This document shows, in pieces, positions 6,344-14,063 of a DNA stretch of 14,415 nt. The position numbers and the translations under genes are program-made. Source of the DNA: Campylobacterota bacterium (GTDB taxonomy: Bacteria > Campylobacterota > Campylobacteria > Campylobacterales > Sulfurimonadaceae); the NCBI GenBank assembly GCA_013153755.1, contig JAADDU010000009.1, forward strand, positions 1 through 14,415. The letters are read 5' to 3'. The notes below the pieces were generated by a model. The model saw only the letters and a list, made by a program, of their open reading frames with translations, was not told the origin of the DNA and did no database searches. The stretch's first letter is position 1. The number at the start of each line of letters is the position of its first letter.

Positions 6344-6772
6344 ATGTTGTCTCACCATTTAAAAAGTGCTTTAAGTGATTTAAAGGACTTGATTCAAATA
6401 ACAGAGTCTGATATAACAAGTATAAAAGAGGCTCAACACGAACCTCAATTTGAAAGACTTTCACTAAAAGATGAGAAGTTAAAAAGCTTTGAGATGAAAA
6501 AAGCTATGATAGACCATGAGATAGCTTCTTTAGTGAGTAGAAATCCAGATAAAAACTTGCCAGACCTTTTAAGTGATGAACAGCATCTACTTCTAGATGA
6601 ATTAAAACTAGAGTTAAATAACCTTAGAGAGGTAAATAAACACTATGCTAAGTTGGTTTTAACCGTTAGCAATTTATATAATTCATTTTTAGAAGAACTT
6701 ATACCAACAGAGATGCAAGGTTATAAAAAAGTAGCATCTAAAGACCCAAATATCTTGGAAGTGAGGGTTTAA
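6344..6772 (+). CDS. flgN: FlgN-family flagellar chaperone
   Basis: A 142-residue, almost entirely helical, charged cytoplasmic protein with heptad-like stretches (about 3-30, 40-70 and 85-120). Its sequence is weakly conserved, as FlgN proteins are. The call rests on size, helical composition, a FlgN-like long helix (LLLDELKLELNNLREVNKHY, then AKLVLTVSNLYNSFLE), and its place between flgM and flgK. FlgN delivers the junction proteins FlgK and FlgL to the export gate. ATG 6344 has AGGGG at 6333-6337. The stop is one base before the flgK start, which fits a chaperone made together with its client. Another export chaperone or an unrelated coiled coil is the alternative. Confidence 0.75.
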   Translation: MLSHHLKSALSDLKDLIQITESDITSIKEAQHEPQFERLSLKDEKLKSFEMKKAMIDHEIASLVSRNPDKNLPDLLSDEQHLLLDELKLELNNLREVNKHYAKLVLTVSNLYNSFLEELIPTEMQGYKKVASKDPNILEVRV

Positions 6773-6773
6773 A

Positions 6774-8651
6774 ATGGCATCTATATTTAGTTCTTTAAAC
6801 ATAGGTTATTCAGGTTTAAATGTAGCTCAAAATGGTATAAATACCACGAGTCATAATATCTCTAATGCACAAACAGAAGGTTATACAAGACAAAGAGTCA
6901 TAACTTCTGCTGCGACCCCTGTTTCTAGCTCTGCAGGTAATATTGGTAATGGTGTTGAAGTAACAGATATAAAAAGGGTTTTTGATAATTTTATCTTTGA
7001 TAGATATACAGATATATCTGCTGAGAAAGATTATAGTGATTTTGAGATGAAAACTTTAGAAGAATTATCAGCATTTTTTCCAGAGATAGATGGCGTAGGT
7101 ATAAAATCAGATTTAAATGCTTACTATGAAGCATGGCAAAATTTTTCAGATAACCCTAGCAATAATGCTATAAAAACAGTACTCGCTCAATCTTCTAAAA
7201 CTTTATCTGAACATATAGCACATACACAAGACCAAGTAAAAGATTTACAGTCAAAGCTAAACGATCAACTTGCATCAAACATAAATGAGGTAAACTCATT
7301 AGCTGAGCAATTAGCAAGTATAAATAAGTCTATAGATGTAGCAGAAGCAGGAGACTCTTATAGTGCAAATGATTTGAGAGATAAAAGAAATGTTATCGAG
7401 AGAAGTTTAGCTAGATTGATAGGCTCACAAACAAATGCAGGTCAAATAGAATCAAATATACAGATAGATAACTCATCAAACACAAAAACTGGTAGTTATG
7501 TCTTAAGTGTAGGTGGCTTTAATATAGTAGATGGTAGTACTTATCATCCTATAAAGTTAAATAACACTGATAACCAAAATGGTTTTTATGAACTTTCTTT
7601 TCAAAGGCAAGATGGGGTAGAGATACCTATGAGTGAAAATATAGATGGAGGTGTTGTTGGTTCTATCTTAGACTTAAGAGGCTCATCTATAGATGGGGAA
7701 AGTGGTAGTTTTAAAAATGGTGTTGTCCAAAATGTTATTTCAGAGTTAGATAGTTTTGCAAAAGGTATCATAGAATCTACAAATAACATTTATGCTAAAA
7801 GTTCATCAACAGTGATGGAGTCAAATACACTAAACATAAACTCTTCAAGTTCCATAGTTTATTCGGGATTAGATATAAATGAGGGTTCTTTTAATCTTAT
7901 AGTATATGATTTAGATGGAAATGAGGCTGCTAAAAGGGAGATAGATATAAATGTAACCACAACTATGAGTGGAGTTGCAGGTTCTAACTCTATACAAGGT
8001 CAAATAGAAGCTCAAAAAGATGATAATGCAGATGCAAATGCTAACAATGACATAGATGACTTTATAAACTTTAATTGGGCAGATTTTGCAGGTGGTAGCT
8101 CTTTAGAGTTTAGTCTTGATAAAGTGGCAGAATCACAAGGTTACACTTTTGTTATAGAAGATAACCTCCAAACAGATTCCTTTTCATCTGGAACTAACTT
8201 CGCCGGTGCTCTTGGTATGAATAGATTTTTTGACGGAGATGATGCACAAAGTATGCAACTAAATCATAAACTTTCTACAAACCCTACACTTATATCTGCA
8301 GGAGAGACTGCTATCACAGGAGATAATGTCATAGCATTAGATATGGTTCAGCATCAGTATGAAAAGTTTGATTTTGATGTAAATGGTGAAAACTATAACG
8401 AAACTACTTATGCTTTTTTTGATGTTATAGCTACTGATGTTGGTACTCAAACAAATGCAGCTATACTTAGAAATGAAACTATATCTACACAGTTTAATGC
8501 AACAGAGTTAGAGTATAGTTCAGCTTCACAAGTTGATATAGATGAAGAGATGACAAATCTAATCAAGTATCAAACTGCATATGGTGCAGCTGCTAAGATT
8601 ATCACAACTATAGATCAGATGATGCAAACTCTCCTTGGGATTAAGCAGTAG
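6774..8651 (+). CDS. flgK: Flagellar hook-filament junction protein FlgK (HAP1)
   Basis: A 625-residue export substrate that forms the first junction ring between hook and filament. The N-terminal D0/D1 helix carries the rod-hook signature SSLNIGYSGLNVAQNGINTT, then SHNISNAQTEGYTRQRV (about 5-42). The C-terminal helix carries VDIDEEMTNLIKYQTAYGAA, then AKIITTIDQMMQTLLG (about 586-622). The middle (about 200-550) is the variable surface region, here rich in Ser, Asn and Asp. The length is close to the Campylobacter protein and longer than the Salmonella one (about 550). ATG 6774 has GAGGG just upstream and follows the flgN stop by one base. No flgL is in the window. The gene is also followed by an ABC permease after only five bases. 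Confidence 0.96.
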   Translation: MASIFSSLNIGYSGLNVAQNGINTTSHNISNAQTEGYTRQRVITSAATPVSSSAGNIGNGVEVTDIKRVFDNFIFDRYTDISAEKDYSDFEMKTLEELSAFFPEIDGVGIKSDLNAYYEAWQNFSDNPSNNAIKTVLAQSSKTLSEHIAHTQDQVKDLQSKLNDQLASNINEVNSLAEQLASINKSIDVAEAGDSYSANDLRDKRNVIERSLARLIGSQTNAGQIESNIQIDNSSNTKTGSYVLSVGGFNIVDGSTYHPIKLNNTDNQNGFYELSFQRQDGVEIPMSENIDGGVVGSILDLRGSSIDGESGSFKNGVVQNVISELDSFAKGIIESTNNIYAKSSSTVMESNTLNINSSSSIVYSGLDINEGSFNLIVYDLDGNEAAKREIDINVTTTMSGVAGSNSIQGQIEAQKDDNADANANNDIDDFINFNWADFAGGSSLEFSLDKVAESQGYTFVIEDNLQTDSFSSGTNFAGALGMNRFFDGDDAQSMQLNHKLSTNPTLISAGETAITGDNVIALDMVQHQYEKFDFDVNGENYNETTYAFFDVIATDVGTQTNAAILRNETISTQFNATELEYSSASQVDIDEEMTNLIKYQTAYGAAAKIITTIDQMMQTLLGIKQ

Positions 8652-8656
8652 TTTAT

Positions 8657-9451
8657 ATGCCAAAGCTTAGTCTAACATTGTTAGTAAGTGTTTTTATATT
8701 TTGTTTTTTTGGGTCTTATTTTTATATGGTAGATCCATATACTTTAGATGCATCATCCATCTTAACTCCACCATCTTTAGAACACTTACTAGGTACAGAT
8801 AGACTTGGTAGAGATATATTAGCAAGGCTCATAGAAGGTGGTAAAATATCACTCATTATAGGTGTTGGAAGTGCTTTTATAGCTTCTTTAGTTGGGCTTT
8901 TAGTTGGTTCTATATCTGGTTATTTTAGAGGTAATGTTGACAAAGTGGTAGTGGTAGTTATAGATATATTCTTAACTTTTCCAACATTTTTTTTACTTTT
9001 AGCACTTGTTAGTTATATCAATGCATCTAGTTTGATTCTTATTGTAATTATCTCCATAACAGGTTGGATGAGTACAGCAAGACTTATCCGTTCTGAGAGC
9101 TATAAAATTACTTCACAACCATATATAAAGATACTAAACATAGCAAAAGTAAATAAACTAAAAATTTTACTAAAGTATTATGCACCCATCTTAGCACCTA
9201 TCTATTTTGTAAGTTTTACTTTTGGTGTTGGTGGGGCTATCCTCGCAGAGTCAGGACTCAGTTTTTTAGGTCTTGGTATCGTAGCACCTCAGATGAGTTG
9301 GGGGAGTATACTTAGTAGTGGAAAAGATGTTGTAGAGATAGCTTGGTGGGTGAGTTTTTTCCCAGGACTTATGATATTTTTAGTAACTTTTGCACTTATA
9401 AATATCTCAAATCATCTACAAAATATGACAAATAAAAAAGAGATACTTTAA
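8657..9451 (+). CDS. Orphan ABC transporter permease, OppC/DppC/NikC type
   Basis: A 264-residue inner-membrane protein with about six membrane helices (roughly 4-24, 64-88, 96-120, 122-138, 178-198 and 228-250). The OppC-type entry motif LLGTDRLGRDILARLI is at 44-59, and the end motif AESGLSFLGLGIVAPQMSWG at 197-216 is also typical. Family members import di- or oligopeptides, nickel or similar solutes. The cytoplasmic loop that docks the ATPase normally reads EAAxxxG. Here it reads KILNIAK (158-164), so the Glu/Ala and Gly positions are lost while the surrounding framework is kept. No ATPase, binding protein or DppB-type partner is in the window. There is no strong Shine-Dalgarno before ATG 8657, and the flgK stop is only five bases upstream, so translation probably couples to flgK. 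Its role is unknown. Confidence 0.85.
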   Translation: MPKLSLTLLVSVFIFCFFGSYFYMVDPYTLDASSILTPPSLEHLLGTDRLGRDILARLIEGGKISLIIGVGSAFIASLVGLLVGSISGYFRGNVDKVVVVVIDIFLTFPTFFLLLALVSYINASSLILIVIISITGWMSTARLIRSESYKITSQPYIKILNIAKVNKLKILLKYYAPILAPIYFVSFTFGVGGAILAESGLSFLGLGIVAPQMSWGSILSSGKDVVEIAWWVSFFPGLMIFLVTFALINISNHLQNMTNKKEIL

Positions 9452-9462
9452 GAAAAACTAGA

Positions 9463-9468
9463 TATAAT
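9463..9468 (+). promoter_or_regulatory. Candidate sigma-70 -10 box for the polysaccharide export genes
   Basis: A perfect TATAAT lies in the 42-base gap between the permease stop and the export gene. A start near 9475 would leave about 19 bases, including AAGG at 9483-9486, before the ATG at 9494. No clear -35 is visible. If real, it separates the polysaccharide genes from the flagellar operon; there is no terminator-like hairpin in the gap, so read-through is also possible. Confidence 0.4.
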
Positions 9469-9493
9469 AACGAAATTTTTTCAAGGTTGTTTG

Positions 9494-12244
9494 ATGTTAT
9501 ATCGTATCGTTTTATTTCTCTTTTTTAGTATTACTTTAGCTTATGCTGAGCCATCTTTAGCACAAGTTAAACAAGCAGTTGCACAAAACCCAGCGCTTCT
9601 AGAATCTCCTCAAGCAAAAGCTATGATGAAGCAAAAGGGTGTGAGTGTTGCAGAAGTTAAACAAAAGTTAGCTGAGGGTAGTGATGCAAAAAGTGTAAGT
9701 GACACAACTACACAAGATGCAGAAAATAGTATAGACACTACATTTCAAGAGACTACAGAAGTTAATACAGACTTAAAAAACAACACTCTTGCAAAAAGGG
9801 TAAACCCTTTTTCATATAAAACAAATGCACAGATAAGAGAAGAACTAACATCAAAACAACAAAAACTAGATACTAAAAAATTATCTAGATACTCTATGAG
9901 TTTTTATGCGAATAAAAACAAGATAGATGTATCTTCACTCCCAACTCCAGATAACTATATGGTCTCTACAGGAGATATTATAAGCATACATGTGTATGGA
10001 GATAGAGATAAAAGCTATAGCCTTGAAGTGAAAAATGACAGAACTGTAGAGCTTGACTTCATAGGTCCTGTAAGTGTTGGGGGTATGAGTTTTAGAGAAG
10101 TAAGAAAAACACTAAAAGCAGAGCTTCAAGCACACTATCAGATGAGTGAGTTTAGTATAAAAATCGCTAAGTACACTACTATTCAGGTCACTTTAGTTGG
10201 AGATGTTAAATTTCCAGGTATCTACAACCTTTCATCATTTGCAACAGTAAAAGACCTACTTATAACTGCAAAAGGTGTGAGAAAAAGTGCATCGGTTAGA
10301 GATATAGTTATAAGAAGAAACGGAAGAAGCATAGCACACTTAGATTTTTATGAACTACTTTTTAAAGGTAACAGATTTGGAACTAAGTTACTAAAACAAG
10401 GCGATATAGTTATCATCAAAAAAGCAAAAAAACTAGTTGCCATAGATGGTTATGTGAAAAATGCAGCATATTTTGAGCTAAAAGATAACGAAACACTTTA
10501 TACCTTAGTTAAGTATGCAGGTGGAATGAAACCAAATGGTTCTAAACTTAACATAAAAGTAAACAGATACTCAAACAACTCAAAGTCTGAAACTTTTAAA
10601 TTATCTTTAAGAGAAGCAAAAAGATTCTCTATGAAAGATGGAGACAGAGTATATGTATACCCACTAGACTTTACTGCAAACACTAGTATAAGTATGTATG
10701 GTAATATCATAAGACCGGGAAGTTATAGACTAAATAAAAGTAAAACATTAAGTGGACTTTTTAAAGAAACACTAAAAAGTGGTTTTAAAAGTTTCTTTTT
10801 ACCACAAACATATTTTGAGTATGGTGTACTTAAGAGATATAACGATGACTTAACTTATACATCTAAGTCATTTAATCTTGCAAAAGTTATAAATGGTGAA
10901 GAGGTAGTAAGATTAAAACCAAGTGATGAGATCTTTATATTTTCTAAAAATGACATCTTTACAAACTCTTATGTTATAACTAAAGGTAGCTCTTTAGTAA
11001 AAGGTGGAAAACTACAGTACTTTAGAGGTATGACTATAAAAGATGCCATAAATGCTTCAGGTATAGATGGTGTAGTTGATGATAAGATAAAAGTCACTAC
11101 TTATGCTACGAAAGACTTTATGCCACAAACTAAGTTTTACTCATTAAAAGATGAAAGTGATGTGGAACTTAACCCTTACGATGAAGTAGAAGTGTATGAC
11201 TACTATGCAAAGCATATACTTGAACCCGTAAGTATAAAGGGTGAAGTTGTAAAACCAACTGAAGTTTTTTATGAAGATGGAATGACACTAAAAAGACTCT
11301 TAGACATAGCAGGTGGATTTAGTAAAAAAGCTTACCTGAAAAAAGTTGAAATCGTTAGATATTATATAGATAAAGAGCAAAATCGTCAAAGAAAGATTTT
11401 ACAGTTAGACATCAGTAATAAAAAGCTAAATACCATAGTATTAAAGCCTTATGATGAGGTAAATGTTTTTACTATACCAAACTGGGGTGAGAGAAAAACT
11501 GTAACTTTAAAAGGGGAAGTTAAGTTTCCTGGTATATATAACATAAGAAAAGGTGAAAAACTAAGTAGTCTTATCAAAAGGGCTGGAGGATTTACAGAAG
11601 AAGCTTTTATAGAGGGTACAGTATTTACTAGAGATAGTGTTAGAAAAAACCAGATAGAACAGTATAACAGAGCATTAGCAAAGATAAAAAGAGAACTAGC
11701 CATATATAATGCTATGCCTGCAAATGCTAGAAAAGCATCAGCTATGGCTCAATCTTCTGGAGCTTTAAATGAAGTTATCTTAGAAGCCAAAAAATACCAA
11801 CCTATAGGAAGAGTTAGTATCTCTTTAGATAAAAATATAACAAAAATTCAAGAGAGTGAATACAACCTAGTACTAAAAGATAAAGATAGCATAACTATAC
11901 CAACAAAAATCGATACTATAACAGTGTTTGGAGAGGTATTTAACCCAACTTCATTTGTATATAACTCCACATACACTGTAGATGATTATATAAAATTAGC
12001 TAGTGGTTTAGGAAGAGCAGCTGATGCTTCACATATCTATGTAATACATGCAGATGGTAGAAGTGAACCAGCATCACAAGGATGGTTTGGTACTAGTGCA
12101 AAAATCCAAAAAGGTGACACTATAGTTGTCCCTATGTATATAAAAGAATACAACGCCATAGAGATATGGGATAGTGTAGCAAAAATTCTTTCTAGTTTTG
12201 CAGTAACAGCAGCAGCACTTGATACTCTAGGAGTTTTTGAATGA
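9494..12244 (+). CDS. Multi-SLBB outer-membrane polysaccharide export protein (OPX/Wza-like)
   Basis: A 916-residue exported protein expected to form the outer-membrane exit channel for a capsule, O-antigen or exopolysaccharide. It has a signal peptide at 1-18 (ends TLAYA). No lipobox cysteine follows, unlike Wza. A Gln/Ala-rich helical segment (23-62) and a low-complexity linker precede the Poly_export domain (about 152-230, YMVSTGDIISIHVYGD). Soluble-ligand-binding beta-grasp (SLBB) type repeats start near 232 (VGDVKFPGIYNL), 315, 399 (YGNIIRPGSYRL), 579 (KGEVVKPTEVFY), 670 (KGEVKFPGIYNI) and 809 (FGEVFNPTSFVY), with a weaker one near 493. The 670 copy holds an insertion of about 60 residues. 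Wza itself is about 380 residues with fewer repeats. The C-terminal helix (about 888-910) may be the membrane anchor. ATG 9494 is preferred to TTG 9491 because AAGG lies 7 bases before it. It overlaps wzz by 4 bases. Confidence 0.9.
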   Translation: MLYRIVLFLFFSITLAYAEPSLAQVKQAVAQNPALLESPQAKAMMKQKGVSVAEVKQKLAEGSDAKSVSDTTTQDAENSIDTTFQETTEVNTDLKNNTLAKRVNPFSYKTNAQIREELTSKQQKLDTKKLSRYSMSFYANKNKIDVSSLPTPDNYMVSTGDIISIHVYGDRDKSYSLEVKNDRTVELDFIGPVSVGGMSFREVRKTLKAELQAHYQMSEFSIKIAKYTTIQVTLVGDVKFPGIYNLSSFATVKDLLITAKGVRKSASVRDIVIRRNGRSIAHLDFYELLFKGNRFGTKLLKQGDIVIIKKAKKLVAIDGYVKNAAYFELKDNETLYTLVKYAGGMKPNGSKLNIKVNRYSNNSKSETFKLSLREAKRFSMKDGDRVYVYPLDFTANTSISMYGNIIRPGSYRLNKSKTLSGLFKETLKSGFKSFFLPQTYFEYGVLKRYNDDLTYTSKSFNLAKVINGEEVVRLKPSDEIFIFSKNDIFTNSYVITKGSSLVKGGKLQYFRGMTIKDAINASGIDGVVDDKIKVTTYATKDFMPQTKFYSLKDESDVELNPYDEVEVYDYYAKHILEPVSIKGEVVKPTEVFYEDGMTLKRLLDIAGGFSKKAYLKKVEIVRYYIDKEQNRQRKILQLDISNKKLNTIVLKPYDEVNVFTIPNWGERKTVTLKGEVKFPGIYNIRKGEKLSSLIKRAGGFTEEAFIEGTVFTRDSVRKNQIEQYNRALAKIKRELAIYNAMPANARKASAMAQSSGALNEVILEAKKYQPIGRVSISLDKNITKIQESEYNLVLKDKDSITIPTKIDTITVFGEVFNPTSFVYNSTYTVDDYIKLASGLGRAADASHIYVIHADGRSEPASQGWFGTSAKIQKGDTIVVPMYIKEYNAIEIWDSVAKILSSFAVTAAALDTLGVFE

Positions 12245-13152
12245 GTCAACTAAATCAAGCAAATACCATGGAAGAAGATGAGATAGACTTAAAAGAACTT
12301 TGGAAAACTATAAAGGGTGGTAAGAAAGTTATATTTATCACTATGTTTGTCATAGTTACTATGACATTAGTATATGCATTATCTATACCAAATATTTATA
12401 AATCTAAAGCAGTGCTTATACCAAAAGCTGAAAAGTCTAGTGGTCTTGGTGGTCTTGGTGGCCTTGCTGCTATGGCTGGTATAAGTGTAGGTGGTGGAAG
12501 CATGACTCCAGATATCGCATTTAATTCACTTTTAAAAAACTATGAGTTTATGAAAAAGTTTATAGTTAAAAATAAGATTTATGAACACTATACAGATGAA
12601 AATGTAGATAAAAACTATGTATTTGCTCTTGGTTTTAGAGATATTTATGAGTTTTTTAAAAGTGATAAGAAAGAGCAAAGTTATGAAGAAGAGCTTTTTG
12701 GATTAGTGAAAGTTGTACAAAAAAATCTTTCTATAGCATCAGATAAAAAAAGTGGACTCATAACAGTTTCATATAGTGATGCAGATAGAGCATTTACACC
12801 AAAAGTGGTTAATGACTTTTTAAATGATGCTAGTGAATACCTAGTTTCAAACAACCTAAATATCATAAATAGTAAACTAGACTACTTCTCAAAAGAACTT
12901 CAAAAAGCAGAGAGTTTTGAACTTCGTACAAGTATATCTGGGATGATATCAAACATAGTTCAAGAAAAAGTGATGATGAAGTCTAAGAGATACTACCAGT
13001 GTGATGTCCTTACTACCCCATCAGTGTCTTATGTAAAAGATAAAACTAAACCAAAAAGAGCCTTGATCTTAGTTGTTGCTTTTATAACAAGTTTGATTTT
13101 AGGTGTTTTCATAGTATTTTTTAGAAATTTTATAAAAAAAGGTGAAATATAA
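12241..13152 (+). CDS. Wzz-type chain-length determinant / polysaccharide co-polymerase
   Basis: A 303-residue inner-membrane protein that sets polysaccharide chain length or helps polymerisation and export with Wzy and the outer-membrane channel. An N-terminal DEIDLKELWKTI (13-24), typical of the Wzz domain, precedes TM1 (about 29-48). The periplasmic part follows, including IYKSKAVLIP (52-61) and a Gly-rich segment (67-87). The C-terminal proline-containing PKRALILVV leads into TM2 (about 273-294), followed by a short basic tail. There is no Walker-type tyrosine-kinase domain, so any kinase would be separate. The periplasmic domain is shorter than in Wzc-type proteins. ATG 12241 has AGGAG at 12229-12233 and overlaps the export gene stop (ATGA). 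galU follows with no gap. Confidence 0.88.
   Translation: MSQLNQANTMEEDEIDLKELWKTIKGGKKVIFITMFVIVTMTLVYALSIPNIYKSKAVLIPKAEKSSGLGGLGGLAAMAGISVGGGSMTPDIAFNSLLKNYEFMKKFIVKNKIYEHYTDENVDKNYVFALGFRDIYEFFKSDKKEQSYEEELFGLVKVVQKNLSIASDKKSGLITVSYSDADRAFTPKVVNDFLNDASEYLVSNNLNIINSKLDYFSKELQKAESFELRTSISGMISNIVQEKVMMKSKRYYQCDVLTTPSVSYVKDKTKPKRALILVVAFITSLILGVFIVFFRNFIKKGEI
12442..12468 (+). repeat. Three 9-base tandem units in wzz
   Basis: GGTCTTGGT occurs twice in a row (12442-12450, 12451-12459), followed by a diverged third unit GGCCTTGCT. They encode Gly-Leu-Gly, Gly-Leu-Gly, Gly-Leu-Ala (residues 68-76) just after the first periplasmic strand. The unit keeps the frame, so copy-number change would only lengthen or shorten the Gly-rich loop. 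Confidence 0.6.
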
Positions 13153-14046
13153 ATGTCTCACTTAACACATAGAAGAAGAACAACAGATTTAGTGATAAGA
13201 AAGTGCTTATTTCCTGCTGCTGGGTATGGAACTAGATTTTTACCTGCTACAAAAGCGATACCAAAAGAGATGCTTCCTGTACTTACAAAACCATTACTTC
13301 AGTATGGAGTAGAAGAAGCTATGAGTGCTGGTATAGGTACTATGGCTATAGTAACAGGACGAGGTAAAAGAGCCATAGAAGACCATTTTGACAGGTCTTA
13401 TGAACTTGAACATCAGATAGATGGAACATCAAAAGAAAAACTCATGCATGGGATACGAAAAGCTATAGATGAGTGTACATTTTCATATACAAGACAGATA
13501 GAGATGAAAGGTCTTGGGCATGCCATACTTACTGGTGAAACACTCATCGGAGATGAACCATTTGCTGTGATACTAGCAGATGATCTGTGTGATAATGAAG
13601 ATGATGAAGCAGTTCTTATGCAGATGGTAAAACTGTATGATGAATATAGATGTTCCATAGTAGCAGTAGAAGAGATACCACCACAAGATAGTAACAAGTA
13701 TGGAGTGATAGCAGGAGATGCTATAGAGTACAACGGAGCTACGACTTCAGTCGTACAAAAGAACTCACTATACAGAGTGACAAACATGGTAGAAAAGCCA
13801 GACCCTAAAGATGCACCAAGTAACCTAGCCATCATAGGTCGTTACATACTAACCCCGGATATCTTTGACATACTAAAAACTACTAAACCAGGTAAAGGTG
13901 GAGAGATACAGATAACAGATGCATTGCTTCAACAAGCAAAGCAAGGAAAAGTAATCGCTTATAAATTTAGAGGTAAACGATTTGACTGTGGTAGTGTTGA
14001 TGGATTTGTAGAAGCTACTAACTATTTTTACAAGAAAAATATATAG
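13153..14046 (+). CDS. galU: UTP-glucose-1-phosphate uridylyltransferase GalU
   Basis: A 297-residue cytoplasmic enzyme that makes UDP-glucose and pyrophosphate from UTP and glucose-1-phosphate, the precursor for glucose- and galactose-containing surface glycans. The nucleotide-binding signature KCLFPAAGYGTRFLPATKAI (17-36) is followed by PKEMLPVLTKPLLQYGVEEA. Other family blocks are GLGHAILTGETLIGDEPFAV, LADDL (141-145), MVEKPDPKDAPSNLAIIGRY (about 212-231), GEIQITDAL (250-258) and RFDCGSVDGFVEAT (276-289). It starts at ATG 13153, directly after the wzz stop, giving a basic N-terminal extension of about 12 residues (MSHLTHRRRTTD) compared with the usual M-(I/V)-x-K-C-L-F-P start. GTG 13192 would match the usual start but has no good ribosome site. 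Placement after wzz links it to the polysaccharide module. Confidence 0.96.
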   Translation: MSHLTHRRRTTDLVIRKCLFPAAGYGTRFLPATKAIPKEMLPVLTKPLLQYGVEEAMSAGIGTMAIVTGRGKRAIEDHFDRSYELEHQIDGTSKEKLMHGIRKAIDECTFSYTRQIEMKGLGHAILTGETLIGDEPFAVILADDLCDNEDDEAVLMQMVKLYDEYRCSIVAVEEIPPQDSNKYGVIAGDAIEYNGATTSVVQKNSLYRVTNMVEKPDPKDAPSNLAIIGRYILTPDIFDILKTTKPGKGGEIQITDALLQQAKQGKVIAYKFRGKRFDCGSVDGFVEATNYFYKKNI

Positions 14047-14063
14047 GAACCTAAGTGGAAATT

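Noticed and set aside
8986..8994. Run of eight T in the permease, and eight A near 2882-2889, as phase-variable tracts
   Set aside because: Runs of this length are common at this AT content and both encode normal residues in intact frames; no off-state frame is apparent.
13192..13194. GTG as the true galU start
   Set aside because: It would match the usual family N-terminus, but there is no Shine-Dalgarno before it, while ATG 13153 directly abuts the wzz stop. The extended start is kept, with some doubt.
13413..13835. 140-codon minus-strand open frame inside galU
   Set aside because: Shadow of a strongly conserved gene on the other strand; Ser/Cys-rich low-quality translation.
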